Positions 26,634 to 35,980 of a stretch of 64,000 nucleotides of DNA are shown piece after piece. The stretch's first letter is position 1. Each line of letters opens with the position of its first letter. A program made the translations under genes and the position numbers. A model generated the notes under the pieces. The model was not told the origin of the DNA and ran no database searches. It saw nothing but the letters and a program-made list of their open reading frames with translations. This stretch comes from Haloferax sp. Atlit-12N (lineage in GTDB: Archaea > Halobacteriota > Halobacteria > Halobacteriales > Haloferacaceae): positions 806,001-870,000 of the forward strand of contig NZ_PSYW01000001.1 in NCBI RefSeq assembly GCF_003383095.1, in the 5' to 3' direction.

Positions 26634-27614
26634 TCAGTCGTCGGCCGTCAGTGCCGCGGGGAGGTCCGCCGGGAGGCGGTCGCGGTCGTGTTCCGCCTCG
26701 AAGTCGAGGTCGGGGCCGACGCCGTAGATGCGCTTGGGATTGATGTCGCCGTGACTGACGAAGTAGTGCCGGACGATGTGGTCCATGTTGACCGTCTTCT
26801 CGATGCCGGGGAGTTGGTAGAACTCCTTCGTGTAGTTCCAGAGGTTGTCGTACTCGTGGATAGCCTTCTTGTTGCACTTGAAGTGCGTGTGGTAGACGTG
26901 GTCGAAGCGAATCAGCGTCGCGAACATCGCGATATCCGCCTCGGTGAGCACGTCGCCGGCGAGGAACCGCTGGTCGTCGAGGACCTCGTCCCAGTGGTCC
27001 AGCGCGTCGAACAGTTCCTCGACGGCCTCCTCGTAGGCTTCTTGGGTCGTCGCGAATCCGGCGCGGTAGACACCGTTGTTGACCGGCTCGTAAATCTCGT
27101 CGATGAGGCGGTCGACCTCCTCCTCGTAGCCGTCGGGGTTGAGGTCCACGTCGTTGTCGGCGATGGGGTCGAACGCCTCGTCGAGCATCCGCATTATCTC
27201 GCGGGACTCGTTGTTGACGATGGTCTCGCGCTCTTTGTCCCACAGCACGGGGACGGTGACGCGCCCGGTGAACTCGTCGTCGGCGCGGAGGTAGACGTCG
27301 CGGAGGAACTCCTCGCCGTACAGCGGGTCCGGGAGGTCCTCGGAGAACTCCCAACCGTCGTCGATTCGGACTGGTTCGACGAGCGACAGCGAAATCGCGT
27401 CTTCGAGGCCCTTCAGCGCGCGCGTCATCGCGGTGCGGTGTGCCCACGGACACGCCCGGCAGATGTAGAGGTGGTACCGCCCGGCCTCGACCGGGAACCG
27501 CTCGTCCTCGCCGACCCAGTTGCGGAAGTTGGTCGTCTGGCGTTCGAACTCGCCGTCCTCGTTGTTGGCGACGAACTTGTCGGTTCGCCACTCGCCTTCG
27601 TAGAGCATGTTCAT
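26634..27614 (-). CDS. Glutathionyl-hydroquinone reductase-like protein (Xi-class GST)
   Basis: A 326-residue Ecm4/YqjG-family protein. The thioredoxin-fold N-domain has the catalytic cysteine in ICRACPWAHR (near residue 52); the helical GST C-domain contains FLAGDVLTEADIAMFATLIRFD, and the family tail GIEKTVNMDHIVRHYF and HGDINPKRIYGVGP is present. Such enzymes remove glutathione from glutathionyl-hydroquinones. Haloarchaea are known for gamma-glutamylcysteine rather than glutathione, so the thiol substrate is probably different. The start could be 27614 (MNMLYEG) or 27608. Confidence 0.88.
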   Translation of the reverse strand: MNMLYEGEWRTDKFVANNEDGEFERQTTNFRNWVGEDERFPVEAGRYHLYICRACPWAHRTAMTRALKGLEDAISLSLVEPVRIDDGWEFSEDLPDPLYGEEFLRDVYLRADDEFTGRVTVPVLWDKERETIVNNESREIMRMLDEAFDPIADNDVDLNPDGYEEEVDRLIDEIYEPVNNGVYRAGFATTQEAYEEAVEELFDALDHWDEVLDDQRFLAGDVLTEADIAMFATLIRFDHVYHTHFKCNKKAIHEYDNLWNYTKEFYQLPGIEKTVNMDHIVRHYFVSHGDINPKRIYGVGPDLDFEAEHDRDRLPADLPAALTADD

Positions 27615-27692
27615 GCTACCACGACCTGGAGTGCTCGCATGTCCGTCCGTTAGGACGTGAACACCAAAAGTAGGGAGGCGACATCGGTGTAA

Positions 27693-27713
27693 CCGGCCCG
27701 CGAGCCGGGCCGG
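27693..27713. repeat. GC-rich palindrome in the thi4 upstream region
   Basis: CCGGCCCG (27693-27700), loop CGAGC, CGGGCCGG (27706-27713): a perfect 8-bp inverted repeat in the divergent region before thi4. It lies upstream of the TATA-like box, so it is more likely a protein-binding site or a terminator-like structure of another transcript than part of the thi4 mRNA. Confidence 0.5.
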
Positions 27714-27750
27714 TGGTGGCTGACAGACGGGAAAGTCCGCCGACCAACAG

Positions 27751-27783
27751 GTTTTACTACTAGGTGGTATCACTAGGTGATAT
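27751..27783 (+). promoter_or_regulatory. thi4 promoter with overlapping direct repeat
   Basis: A TATA-like GTTTTAC (27751-27757) lies about 28 bases before the thi4 ATG (27782). Between them, ACTAGGTGGTAT (27759-27770) and ACTAGGTGATAT (27772-27783) repeat with a 13-bp period, the second reaching into the start codon. A repressor binding here would block initiation. The HTH-ThiN regulator encoded at 30047-30946 is the obvious candidate. I see no TPP-riboswitch core. Confidence 0.55.
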
Positions 27784-28705
27784 GTCGTTTGACGGATTCA
27801 CCGACGCGACGGAAGCACAGGTCACACGCGCGATTTCCGACTCGTGGATGGAAGAGTTCCGCGAGCGCACCGATACAGAGGTCATCGTCGTCGGCGGCGG
27901 ACCCTCCGGTCTCGTCGCGGCCAAGGAACTCGCCGAGCGCGGCGTCGACGTGACCATCGTGGAGAAGAACAACTACCTCGGCGGAGGCTTCTGGCTCGGC
28001 GGCTTCCTCATGAACAAGGTAACCGTCCGTGACCCGGCCCAGCGCGTCCTCGACGAACTCGGCGTCCCCTACGAGGAAAGCGACGAGGCCGAGGGGCTGT
28101 ACGTCGCCGACGGCCCGCACGCCTGTTCCGCGCTCATCAAGGCCGCCTGCGACGCCGGCGCGAAAATCCAGAACATGACGGAGTTCACCGACGTCGTCCT
28201 CCGCGAGGACGACCGCGTCGGCGGCATCGTCATGAACTGGACGCCGGTCCACGCGCTCCCGCGCGAACTCACCTGCGTCGACCCCATCGCGGTCGAGTCT
28301 GACCTCGTCCTCGACGCGACGGGCCACGACGCGGTCGTCCTCTCGAAGCTCTCCGAGCGCGGCGTCCTCGACGTGAACGGCATCGAACACGCCAAGGAAC
28401 ACAACACGGGCATGGACAAAACCGCCGACGGCGAGTACGGCGCGCCCGGCCACGACTCGCCCGGCCACGACTCCATGTGGGTCTCCGAGAGCGAAGACAG
28501 CATCGTCGACGCGACGGGCGTCGTCCACCCCGGCGTCGTCGCCTCCGGCATGGCTGTCGCCACCGCCCACCACCTGCCGCGCATGGGGCCGACGTTCGGT
28601 GCCATGCTGCTGTCCGGTCGGCAGGCGGCGCAGTCCTGTCTCGACGAACTCGGCCGCGACGCGCCCGAAGTGAGCATCTCCGGGCCCGCTCCGGCCGACG
28701 ACTGA
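27782..28705 (+). CDS. thi4: Thiazole synthase Thi4 (thiamine biosynthesis)
   Basis: A 307-residue FAD/NAD-fold enzyme making the ADP-thiazole precursor of thiamine. The dinucleotide-binding motif [21 protein letters not shown] is at residues 34-54, followed by [16 protein letters not shown] and the C-terminal [23 protein letters not shown]. Cysteine 165 in [10 protein letters not shown] is the residue whose sulfur is used in the suicide-type Thi4 enzymes; having it suggests that type rather than the sulfide-dependent archaeal type, though some cysteine-bearing archaeal enzymes are described as catalytic. A leaderless start is likely. Confidence 0.93.
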   Translation: MSFDGFTDATEAQVTRAISDSWMEEFRERTDTEVIVVGGGPSGLVAAKELAERGVDVTIVEKNNYLGGGFWLGGFLMNKVTVRDPAQRVLDELGVPYEESDEAEGLYVADGPHACSALIKAACDAGAKIQNMTEFTDVVLREDDRVGGIVMNWTPVHALPRELTCVDPIAVESDLVLDATGHDAVVLSKLSERGVLDVNGIEHAKEHNTGMDKTADGEYGAPGHDSPGHDSMWVSESEDSIVDATGVVHPGVVASGMAVATAHHLPRMGPTFGAMLLSGRQAAQSCLDELGRDAPEVSISGPAPADD

Positions 28706-28783
28706 CCGCTTCCCGGCGGTCCGATTGTCGGTTCCCCCGACGCCTCTGACACTTGTTCTGGGTCGCTCCCGACCCGTTTTCCG

Positions 28784-29248
28784 TTACTGGACTCCCCCAC
28801 GTTCCTGCTCGTGAACCCAGCCGAGCGCTCGCCGGATTCGCGCCCATCCGCGGTTCCACACGAGCAGGGAACCGGGGAGGACACCGACGGCGAGCAACGT
28901 GAGATAGTACTGCAACTCGACGACCGGCGGGTACGTCACTGACGCGAGTACGTCGAGGAGTCGCAGCGCGAACCAGAGCTGTGCCGCGACGAAGTGACTG
29001 ATGACGAAGGTTCCGACCAGTCGCTCCTGAAGGCCCGCCGGTTCGGGCCGCCCGCCGATTCGGCTCCGGTAGAGCAGATACCCGGCGACGAGCGGCTGGA
29101 AGACGACACAGCCGAGCGCCCACAGGGGACTCGCGTTACTCCCCCGCTCTGCGGCGTCGAGAGACACCCAGTAGCCGACGAGCCCCAAGAACAAGAGGTG
29201 AAACGCGTTGAAGGGCGCGCCGAGAAGCGCCGCGAGGAACGAGGCCAT
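28784..29248 (-). CDS. Hypothetical four-TM membrane protein
   Basis: Unrecognised 154-residue protein starting MASFLAALLGAPFNAFHLLF, with four hydrophobic segments and a basic, Trp-rich C-terminus (WNRGWARIRRALGWVHEQERG). No functional motif is evident. The ATG at 29248 precedes the first membrane segment; a GTG at 29263 would add five residues. It lies 66 bp downstream of the methyltransferase gene on the same strand. Confidence 0.58.
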   Translation of the reverse strand: MASFLAALLGAPFNAFHLLFLGLVGYWVSLDAAERGSNASPLWALGCVVFQPLVAGYLLYRSRIGGRPEPAGLQERLVGTFVISHFVAAQLWFALRLLDVLASVTYPPVVELQYYLTLLAVGVLPGSLLVWNRGWARIRRALGWVHEQERGGVQ

Positions 29249-29314
29249 ACCGTCGGTTGACACGGGTTCGACATATCGTTTCTGTCGGCTAATCGAGTCA
29301 CGCGGCGACGGCCG

Positions 29315-30034
29315 TTACTCCACGACGCCCGCACGAACCCGCGCGAAGCCGAGGGCGTGGGTCGTCTCGTGGGTCACTCGACACCGCGATTCGAGCGCCC
29401 GGTGGGCCGCGACGAGTCGCCGGTTCAGCATCCGGGTCGGTGACGCGCGCATCGTGCGCGACCCCGGCGGCGCGGTGACACGGACGAGCGCCCGAAACAC
29501 CGGGTTGAGCGGTCGCCAGCGCCGGTCGGTCGTCTCCGCGAGGTCCACGAGACAGAGTCGCCCGCCGGGGCCGACGAGGTCGGCCCACGACGAGACCACG
29601 GCCGCGGGGTCGTCGAACATCCCCGAGACGAAGGTGGCGAGGACGGCGTCCGGCGATTCTTCGAGTTCGGGCGCGACCGGCGGCCGGGTCGCGTCGGCGC
29701 GGACGAGGTGGACGTTCGGGTACTCACGGGTCCGCTCGCGAGCCACGTCGAGGACGCCGGGTGAGAAATCGACGCCGACGACGGTTCCCTCGGGACCGAC
29801 GCGCTCCGCGAGGTACGGGAGGTTCGCGCCCGTTCCGCACCCCATCTCGACGACCGTCTCGCCCGGGGCGAGCGCGAGCGCGTCGGCGGCTTCGGTTCTG
29901 ACGCTCCCGACGCCGGGCGCGCGGCGGGCGAGCGCGTCGTACAGCGTCGCCCAGCGGGTGTAGAACGACTGGGCGACCGACGACGGCGAGTGAGAACGAG
30001 AACGAGAGCGAGAGTTGGACTGTTCGGCTGTCAT
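29315..30034 (-). CDS. Class I SAM-dependent methyltransferase
   Basis: A 239-residue methyltransferase of the UbiE/Methyltransf_11 kind. The SAM-binding motif I is VVEMGCGTGANLPYLAERVG (about residues 61-80), with VVGVDFSPGVLDVARER as motif II and GPGGRLCLVDLAE later. The N-terminus is a Ser/Arg run followed by FYTRWATLYDALARRAPG. The substrate is not evident; quinone or lipid methylation is possible. It is 12 bp downstream of thiR, so it is probably cotranscribed with thiR and dcd. Confidence 0.82.
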   Translation of the reverse strand: MTAEQSNSRSRSRSHSPSSVAQSFYTRWATLYDALARRAPGVGSVRTEAADALALAPGETVVEMGCGTGANLPYLAERVGPEGTVVGVDFSPGVLDVARERTREYPNVHLVRADATRPPVAPELEESPDAVLATFVSGMFDDPAAVVSSWADLVGPGGRLCLVDLAETTDRRWRPLNPVFRALVRVTAPPGSRTMRASPTRMLNRRLVAAHRALESRCRVTHETTHALGFARVRAGVVE

Positions 30035-30046
30035 GGGTGGAGAACC

Positions 30047-30946
30047 TCAGAGCAGGACGCGGACCACGTCGGCGACGGCGGGCGCGTCGGGACCGAGGAT
30101 GTACGTGATTGGCTCGATGCCGTAACCGCCGCTCTGGTAGACGACGAACGTCTCCGGCAGGTCGCGGGCGGTGAGGAGTTCGCGGACCGGGTCGGTCGGC
30201 GCGTCCGGGTCGAACTCGATGCACTCGTAGCCCGCGGCTTCGAGGTCCTCGATGACGCCCGCGTCGTAGACGATGTTGAGCGCGGCGTTCACGTCGGCAC
30301 CGGCGGCGCGGGCCGAAAGCAGGACGCCCGCGACGTGGCCGCTGACGCCGAACTCGGGTTCGCCGGGGACGGTCGCCTGCCCCTTCACGTCGAAGATACG
30401 GCCGGGGATTGCGGCGATGTCGTCCACGCTGTCGGCGTCCGGCAGCGACTCAACGAGGTTGGAGCCGACGTTCGGGATGAGCCCCGCGAAGCCGGAGGTG
30501 TTCGTGAGCATGCGGAGGCCGCGGCGGACCGACGAGCGGACCTGCTCGACGGTTCGGAGGCGACCCTCGGGGTCGTGGATGCTCCGGAAGCCGTCGTGGG
30601 AGGCGAGTGCGGGCATCTCCTCTTCGTGGAGGTCGGACAGCAGGTCGCCCTCTTCGAGTTGGCGGATGAGGACTTCGGTCTCGACGAGCGCCTGCACGGG
30701 CGTCATATCGCCGGTTGCGAGGCCGTCGCCGACGCGGGAGACGAGGTCGACGACGCGAGGGTCGGTGGCGACCCGCTCGTTCGTGGTGACCTCGCCGTGG
30801 GCGTACTTCGAGACGGCACTCTGGCTGATGCCGAGCGCCTCGGCGACCTCCGACTGGGTGAACCCACGGTCGCGGAGGTCCTCCGCGAGGAGCGCGCGGA
30901 ACGTCGGGAGGAACGCGTCCACGACGATTTCTTCGATGAATTTCAT
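30047..30946 (-). CDS. thiR: Thiamine-responsive regulator, HTH-ThiN
   Basis: A 299-residue fusion: an N-terminal helix-turn-helix ([23 protein letters not shown], residues 29-51), a linker with [12 protein letters not shown], and a C-terminal ThiN domain (about 125-299), which elsewhere is a thiamine-phosphate synthase. In archaeal ThiR the ThiN part senses thiamine phosphates and the HTH represses thiamine genes. Here thi4 lies 2.3 kb away with a direct repeat over its start. The ATG overlaps the dcd stop (ATGA), so thiR is coupled to dcd. Confidence 0.88.
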   Translation of the reverse strand: MKFIEEIVVDAFLPTFRALLAEDLRDRGFTQSEVAEALGISQSAVSKYAHGEVTTNERVATDPRVVDLVSRVGDGLATGDMTPVQALVETEVLIRQLEEGDLLSDLHEEEMPALASHDGFRSIHDPEGRLRTVEQVRSSVRRGLRMLTNTSGFAGLIPNVGSNLVESLPDADSVDDIAAIPGRIFDVKGQATVPGEPEFGVSGHVAGVLLSARAAGADVNAALNIVYDAGVIEDLEAAGYECIEFDPDAPTDPVRELLTARDLPETFVVYQSGGYGIEPITYILGPDAPAVADVVRVLL

Positions 30947-31530
30947 TCGTCACCACCGAACTCGGGGTCGGAGCTGAGCCGCGACGCCTGCGGCCCGCGC
31001 TGGCCCTGATACTTCGAGCCGCGTTCGACCCCGTAGGGGCGGTCAGCGGGCGATTTCATCTCCGTGAACACGAGCTGTGAGATGCGCATGCCGGGAGTGA
31101 GCGCGACCGGCGCAGTACCGAGATTCGACAGTTCAAGCGTGATTTGCCCCTCGTAGCCGGGGTCGACGATGCCCGCGGTGGCGTGGATGACGACCGCGAG
31201 GCGGCCGAGCGAGGACCGGCCCTCGACGGTCGCCAGCAGGTCGTCCGGAATCTCCACGCGCTCTTTGGTCGTGCCGAGGACGAAGTCGCCGGGGTGGAGG
31301 ATGAAGTCGTCGCCCTCCGGGACGTGCGTCTCGCGGACGTACTCGGAGACTTCGTGCTCTCGGTTCGGGTGGATACAGGAGATGTTCGTGCGCTGGAACT
31401 CTAAGAATTCGGTGCCGAGACGGAGGTCGACGCTCGCGGGCTGGACCTGCATGTCCACGTCGTCTATCGGGTCGACCACGAGGTCACCCTCGGCGAGGCG
31501 AGCGAGGATGTCCGAGTCGGAAAGTATCAT
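30943..31530 (-). CDS. dcd: dCTP deaminase
   Basis: A 195-residue trimeric dUTPase-fold enzyme converting dCTP to dUTP for thymidylate synthesis. It starts [21 protein letters not shown] and has PASVDLRLG, the active-site block [35 protein letters not shown] (catalytic Glu in TLELSN) and [20 protein letters not shown] at the end. The ATG at 31530 has a GATTTACTTG box about 27 bases upstream. A bifunctional deaminase/dUTPase cannot be excluded by eye. It heads the dcd-thiR-methyltransferase group. Confidence 0.93.
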   Translation of the reverse strand: MILSDSDILARLAEGDLVVDPIDDVDMQVQPASVDLRLGTEFLEFQRTNISCIHPNREHEVSEYVRETHVPEGDDFILHPGDFVLGTTKERVEIPDDLLATVEGRSSLGRLAVVIHATAGIVDPGYEGQITLELSNLGTAPVALTPGMRISQLVFTEMKSPADRPYGVERGSKYQGQRGPQASRLSSDPEFGGDE

Positions 31531-31648
31531 ACTCGAAGGGAGCGCGTCGCGGACAAGTAAATCCACCTTTCGACGGGAGACACCACCCCACCGAGGCGGG
31601 GCGACAGCGCCCCCGACTCAACGGAGCGACGCACCCACACGTCGCGGC

Positions 31649-32389
31649 TCAGAGGAGTTCGAACAGGAGACCGACGAGGCTCAGGCCGACGGTGACGACC
31701 GCGGCCGATTCGACGTCAAGGTCGCGGGCGCGGGCCATCCCGTAGGTCCGGACGTACGTCGCCCACGCGACCGTGATAACCACGACGACCCCGGTGATGA
31801 GGCCGAAGCCGGACAGCGCGGACTGCATCGCGGTGACCGCGGCCTCGGGCGTCGACGGGAGGTCGATTCGCGGGAGGACGTAGGCGAGGTAGCCGGCGAG
31901 CGCGACGGCGCGGGCCGCGCTCGGGACCATCCCCCACGCGGCGACCGTCAGGGACTCCGCGAAGCCGCCCTCGCCGCCGACGAGCGACGTGCCGAGATGG
32001 AGCATCGCTCCCTCGAAGAGCCAGAACAGCGGCACGCCGACGAGCATCGCCCACGGAACCCACGAGATTTCCTGCCAGACGAGGTCGCCGAGGCGTTTGT
32101 CGATCTGTTCAGGGACCGAGGGATCACAGCCCGCCGGCGCGTCCATGTCGGCGAACGGGCCGCCCTCTTCGTAGTTTTCGCACATCCAGTCGGGGGCGTG
32201 TTCGGGGTTATCGACACTGACCTGCTGGTCGAGCTGTTGGGTGAACGTGACGAGGATGCCGCCGGTGGCGGCCGCGACGACGAGCGTCACGAGCGCGACG
32301 ACGGCGAGCGCCCGCCCGGTGTCGAGCGGTCGCGGCCGCGACGCGAAGTACTCGCGCGGCTTGAGGAGGGGCGTTCGGGGACCTGCCAT
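31649..32389 (-). CDS. Yip1 domain membrane protein
   Basis: A 246-residue membrane protein with a short cytoplasmic N-terminus ([21 protein letters not shown]), one membrane segment, an external acidic loop with two cysteines ([18 protein letters not shown]) and four further membrane segments. The overall pattern matches haloarchaeal Yip1-like proteins, whose role is unknown. The ATG at 32389 begins the LKPREYF motif usual for the family; the upstream frame overlaps the pth2 promoter. Divergent from pth2. Confidence 0.72.
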   Translation of the reverse strand: MAGPRTPLLKPREYFASRPRPLDTGRALAVVALVTLVVAAATGGILVTFTQQLDQQVSVDNPEHAPDWMCENYEEGGPFADMDAPAGCDPSVPEQIDKRLGDLVWQEISWVPWAMLVGVPLFWLFEGAMLHLGTSLVGGEGGFAESLTVAAWGMVPSAARAVALAGYLAYVLPRIDLPSTPEAAVTAMQSALSGFGLITGVVVVITVAWATYVRTYGMARARDLDVESAAVVTVGLSLVGLLFELL

Positions 32390-32484
32390 CGGTCGAACCA
32401 CGGAGATGTCGGTGAAATGTCTTCTGCCCGCACGCGACGCCCGCGATGGGAGGACATTTACCGCGTCGGCGGGGAGTAGCGGGC

Positions 32485-32823
32485 ATGAAACAGGCCATCG
32501 TCGCACGCGCCGACCTCGGCATGGGCCGGGGAAAGCTCGCCGCGCAGGTCGCCCACGCCTCGCTGTCCGCCTACGAGGACACCGACTCGCAGACCCGGAA
32601 GCGCTGGAAGGGCGGCGGACAGAAGAAGGTCGTCCTCAAGGCCAACGGCGAGTCGGAACTGTTCAAACTCGCCGACAAGGCCGAGCGGGCGGGCATCCCC
32701 CACGCCATCATCCGCGACGCGGGACACACGCAACTCGACCCCGGCACGGTGACGGCGCTCGCCGTCGGCCCCGCCGAGGACGACGAAATCGACCGCGTGA
32801 CCGGCGACCTCTCGCTGTACTGA
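32485..32823 (+). CDS. pth2: Peptidyl-tRNA hydrolase, archaeal type
   Basis: A 112-residue Pth2 enzyme releasing peptides from prematurely dropped peptidyl-tRNA. The family core is complete: [60 protein letters not shown] and [23 protein letters not shown] box lies about 28 bases before the ATG, consistent with a leaderless start. The stop overlaps the truD start by one base (TGATG), so the two are coupled. Confidence 0.95.
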   Translation: MKQAIVARADLGMGRGKLAAQVAHASLSAYEDTDSQTRKRWKGGGQKKVVLKANGESELFKLADKAERAGIPHAIIRDAGHTQLDPGTVTALAVGPAEDDEIDRVTGDLSLY

Positions 32824-34205
32824 TGCGCGAGGCACACCCGCTGGAGCGCGCGGTCGGCATCGACAGCTACGTGAGCGACGCCGACGGCGTCGGCGGCCGC
32901 CTTCGCGTCGCCCCCGAGGACTTCCGCGTGCGCGAACTCGAACTCGACTCGCTGAACGTCCGCCCGCCGGACGCCCCGACCGGCGACTTCCCGAACCTCG
33001 TCCTCCGCGTCACCCTCCGCAGCTGGGACACCAACGACTTCGCGGGCCGGCTCTCGGACGAACTCGACGCGAGCAGAGAGCGCGTCTCGTGGGCCGGCAC
33101 GAAGGACAAACACGCCGTAACCACCCAACTGTTCACCGTCAACGGCGGCGACGCCGACGACGTGCCCGAGATTCCGAACGCCGACATCGAGGTCGTCGGC
33201 CGCCTCGGCCGCACGCTGAACTTCGGCGACCTCGCGGGCAACGGCTTCCGCATCCGCGTCCGCGACCCCGAGAACCCCGACAACGCCGCGGCCGTCACCG
33301 ACGCACTCGCCGAGTTCGGCGGCCGCGAGGGCCGCGTGGGCGTCCCGAACTTCTTTGGCCACCAGCGGTTCGGCAGCATCCGCCCCATCACCCACAAAGT
33401 CGGCCTGCACGTCGTCCGCGGCGAGTGGCGCGAGGCCGTGTTGGCGTACTGCGGCGGGCCGACCGAGGACGAACCCGAGGAGACACAGGAGGGCCGCGCC
33501 GTCGTCGACGAGGAAGCCGCGTCGGCCGACCCCGACTGGCACCGCGCGCTCGACCGGATTCCGGGCTACCTCGGCTACGAGCGCGGCATGCTCCACCGCC
33601 TCGCCGAAGACGGCGCTGAGACCGACGAGGACTGGCGCAACGCGCTCGAATCGGTCCCGTCGAACATCCAGCGCCTGTTCGTCAACGCCGCCCAATCCTA
33701 CGCGTTCAACCGGATGCTCTCGGAGCGCCTCGACCGCGGCCTCCCGTTCGACGAACCCGTCGAGGGCGACGTGGTCTGCTTCGCCGACCGCGACGCGCCC
33801 GAGGGGTTGGAACTCCCCGACGTGAGCCGGCTCCAGACCGCCACGGGCCGCAGAGTGGAGGTCATGGGCCGACACATCGAACGCGGTCGCGCGTTCGTCA
33901 CGGCCCCGCTCGTCGGCACCGACACCGAACTCGCCGAGGGCGAACAGGGCGACATCGAGCGCGCCGTCCTCGACGACCTCGACCTCGAACCGGGCGACTT
34001 CGACCTCCCCGGCAACTTCCAGTCGACCGGAACGCGCCGGGCGATTCTCGTCCGCACCGACCTCGACGTGGACCGCGAGAGCGGCGACGCCGACGGCGCT
34101 GACGGGGCTGGCGACGACCTCGTCTTCGACTTCGCGCTCCCCCACGGCTCGTACGCGACGGCCGTGATGCGCGAGTACCTGAAGGCCGGTCCGCTCGACC
34201 TCTGA
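32823..34205 (+). CDS. truD: tRNA pseudouridine(13) synthase
   Basis: A 460-residue TruD, which isomerises U13 in tRNA. It contains [14 protein letters not shown] at the N-terminus, the catalytic aspartate in [13 protein letters not shown] (near residue 97), [19 protein letters not shown] near 178, [19 protein letters not shown] in the TruD insertion domain and the C-terminal [18 protein letters not shown]. The start overlaps the pth2 stop, an arrangement common in archaea. Confidence 0.94.
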   Translation: MREAHPLERAVGIDSYVSDADGVGGRLRVAPEDFRVRELELDSLNVRPPDAPTGDFPNLVLRVTLRSWDTNDFAGRLSDELDASRERVSWAGTKDKHAVTTQLFTVNGGDADDVPEIPNADIEVVGRLGRTLNFGDLAGNGFRIRVRDPENPDNAAAVTDALAEFGGREGRVGVPNFFGHQRFGSIRPITHKVGLHVVRGEWREAVLAYCGGPTEDEPEETQEGRAVVDEEAASADPDWHRALDRIPGYLGYERGMLHRLAEDGAETDEDWRNALESVPSNIQRLFVNAAQSYAFNRMLSERLDRGLPFDEPVEGDVVCFADRDAPEGLELPDVSRLQTATGRRVEVMGRHIERGRAFVTAPLVGTDTELAEGEQGDIERAVLDDLDLEPGDFDLPGNFQSTGTRRAILVRTDLDVDRESGDADGADGAGDDLVFDFALPHGSYATAVMREYLKAGPLDL

Positions 34206-34226
34206 AAACCGAACCGAGACGCAAAC

Positions 34227-35039
34227 TCACTGTTTTGCGGCGCTCGCGGCGGATGTCGTATCCACTCGGCGCTTCGCGTCCACGGTGCGCGTGGTCGCGT
34301 AGCCGATAGCCGCGAAGGGAAGCGAAAAGAGCGTCGCGGCGACTGCGAACCCGAGCGCGAGGCCGACGGTTCCCAACTGGAAGCCGGCGGCCTCAGCGGC
34401 CGGTGGGAAGTACGCCCACGCGGGGACGGCGAACGCGAGCGCCGAGACCACCGCGCCGAGGCGGAACCGACCGCGGGCGCTGGCGACGCCGAGCGCGTAG
34501 CCGACGGCCAGCGGGAGCGCCAGCGTCGCGGTCCGGGCGACCGAGGGACCGGCGACGAGCCACGCGACGACGCCGCCGAGGGCGACCGGTGCCATCGCGG
34601 ACAGCGACCCGGTGACGACGCCCTCGGCGTTCGAACGGCCGGCGAAGACGGCTCCGGCGGCGGCGAGGAGCGCGACGCCCACGCCGGCGACGACGAGGGG
34701 TCTGTCGCGGGCGAAGACGACGACGAGCGGGACGGTCGCGGAGGTGACGAGCGCGAACGCGAGTTCGGCGGTCGTCCGCGTGTCCGAGGGGTTGCGGTGG
34801 GCGACGAAGGCGCGGAAGCTCCCGGCGGCGACCCACGCGAGGGCGGCGAACAGCGCCGTCGAGAGGGGCGCGGCCCGGCGGAGGTACGAGGCGACGGCGC
34901 GACCCGTATCGAGCGCCGACTGGCCCAGTTGCGTGGCGAGGCGGACGGTCGTCTCGGGGTCGAGCGCGAGCGCGACCAGTCCGACGAGGCCGGCGAGCGC
35001 GAGCGGCGACAGCGACGCGAGAAGGGCGCGGCGGCGCAT
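34227..35039 (-). CDS. Hypothetical multi-TM membrane protein
   Basis: Unrecognised 270-residue protein starting MRRRALLASLSPLALAG. It has seven or eight hydrophobic segments rich in Ala and Val, a conserved-looking polar loop FVAHRNPSDTRTTAELAFAL between segments two and three, and a Thr/Ala/Lys tail. The ATG at 35039 starts just before the first membrane segment. It converges with truD (22-bp gap) and diverges from the DUF2103 gene. Confidence 0.6.
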   Translation of the reverse strand: MRRRALLASLSPLALAGLVGLVALALDPETTVRLATQLGQSALDTGRAVASYLRRAAPLSTALFAALAWVAAGSFRAFVAHRNPSDTRTTAELAFALVTSATVPLVVVFARDRPLVVAGVGVALLAAAGAVFAGRSNAEGVVTGSLSAMAPVALGGVVAWLVAGPSVARTATLALPLAVGYALGVASARGRFRLGAVVSALAFAVPAWAYFPPAAEAAGFQLGTVGLALGFAVAATLFSLPFAAIGYATTRTVDAKRRVDTTSAASAAKQ

Positions 35040-35165
35040 ACGAAGTGGACTCTCGGACACGGGGACGAATATGTTTCGCCAAGCGAGTCGTGCGCCGGGA
35101 GTCGCGGCGCGTCCGCTCCGAGCCGCATAAACGGCCTTTTGTACGCGCACGACCGACACGTCGAT

Positions 35166-35894
35166 ATGCACTGTCGGCGGTGTGGAAATCCGTTAGAGAA
35201 GCCGGGAGACTACTGTCTCACCTGCAACACCGCCAACTGCGACGCCGTCGTGGCCGTCTTCGAGGCCGACCGCGCGACGCTGACGTTCCTCGACGAGGAG
35301 GACGTGCTCGGCGAGACGACGGTCACGACGATTCCCGAGTCGGACGACGAGACGAAGGTCGTCCAACTCCGCAACTTCGCCGGCCTCGTCGCCGACGAGA
35401 TTCGGCGCAAGCGACCCGAGACCGTGTACGCCGCGGGCGAGCGCGCCCCGCTCCGCGAGACGCGCGCCCAACTCCACCACGAGTTCTATCGCGTCTCCGA
35501 CGACGACCCCGTCCAGCGCGTCCTCGACACCCGCGGCGAGCGGACGCTGGAGGTCGTCGATATTCCGCCTGCGGAGAAGTTGGGCGGGAGCCACAGCACG
35601 CTCATCGGGGGGCGACGGGGTCGCCGGGCAATCGGCGTCGTCGCCGGCCACCCGCACGTCAAGAAGGTCATTCCCGGACCCATCGACGCCGGCGGCACCG
35701 GGTCGCGGACGGGCCTCCGAGCGAAGGTCACCCGCGCCGACGACAACGGCAACGTCAGACTCCTCCTGCGAGACGGGTCGAGCGTCCAAGAAAACCGCAT
35801 CGTCACGACGGCGATGAACCGCGAGACGGGCGAGCGCGTCCGCGACGACCTGAACGAGGCGCTGCGAGAAGACGAGTTACAAGAGACGAAGTAA
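35166..35894 (+). CDS. DUF2103 family zinc-ribbon protein
   Basis: A 242-residue protein. The N-terminus is a zinc ribbon (MHCRRCGNPLEKPGDYCLTCNT, with cysteines at 3, 6, 17 and 20), followed by a conserved soluble domain containing KLGGSHSTLIGGRRGRRAI, GHPHVKKVIPGPIDAGG and RVTRADDNGNVRLLLRDG-like segments. The family is common in haloarchaea and uncharacterised; the ribbon and basic loops suggest nucleic-acid binding. The ATG at 35166 is fixed by the zinc ribbon. Confidence 0.75.
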   Translation: MHCRRCGNPLEKPGDYCLTCNTANCDAVVAVFEADRATLTFLDEEDVLGETTVTTIPESDDETKVVQLRNFAGLVADEIRRKRPETVYAAGERAPLRETRAQLHHEFYRVSDDDPVQRVLDTRGERTLEVVDIPPAEKLGGSHSTLIGGRRGRRAIGVVAGHPHVKKVIPGPIDAGGTGSRTGLRAKVTRADDNGNVRLLLRDGSSVQENRIVTTAMNRETGERVRDDLNEALREDELQETK

Positions 35895-35933
35895 GACGGA
35901 GAACACGCAGCACGGAACCGGGGACGGGACGGC

Positions 35934-35980
35934 TCAGGCCGACTCGGTCGCGCCCTCCGGGACCGTCTCGATGTCAGTAA
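35934..35980 (-). pseudogene. Severed 3' end of the epimerase gene
   Basis: On the minus strand, just beyond the right end of the TnpB element, the sequence encodes TDIETVPEGATESA and a stop at 35934. It reads like a normal acidic haloarchaeal C-terminus and has no start of its own. Removing the element (about 1,426 bp, between 37407 and 35981) joins it in frame to the epimerase after HRD, with one extra Val codon (GTT) formed across the joint. This is the displaced original tail of the gene at 37351-38385. Confidence 0.7.

Noticed and set aside
25450-27591. Single 713-residue fusion of the molybdopterin protein with upstream sequence
   Set aside because: The N-terminal part is an out-of-frame shadow of the glutathionyl-hydroquinone reductase-like gene; a good ATG at 26523 begins the real protein.
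27615-27781. TPP riboswitch before thi4
   Set aside because: The conserved CUGAGA and ACCUGAUCUGG-type cores are missing, and the TATA box is too close to the start to leave room for one.
32241-32822. N-terminal extension of truD across pth2
   Set aside because: The frame is open only by composition; the ATG at 32823 overlaps the pth2 stop and gives a standard TruD start.
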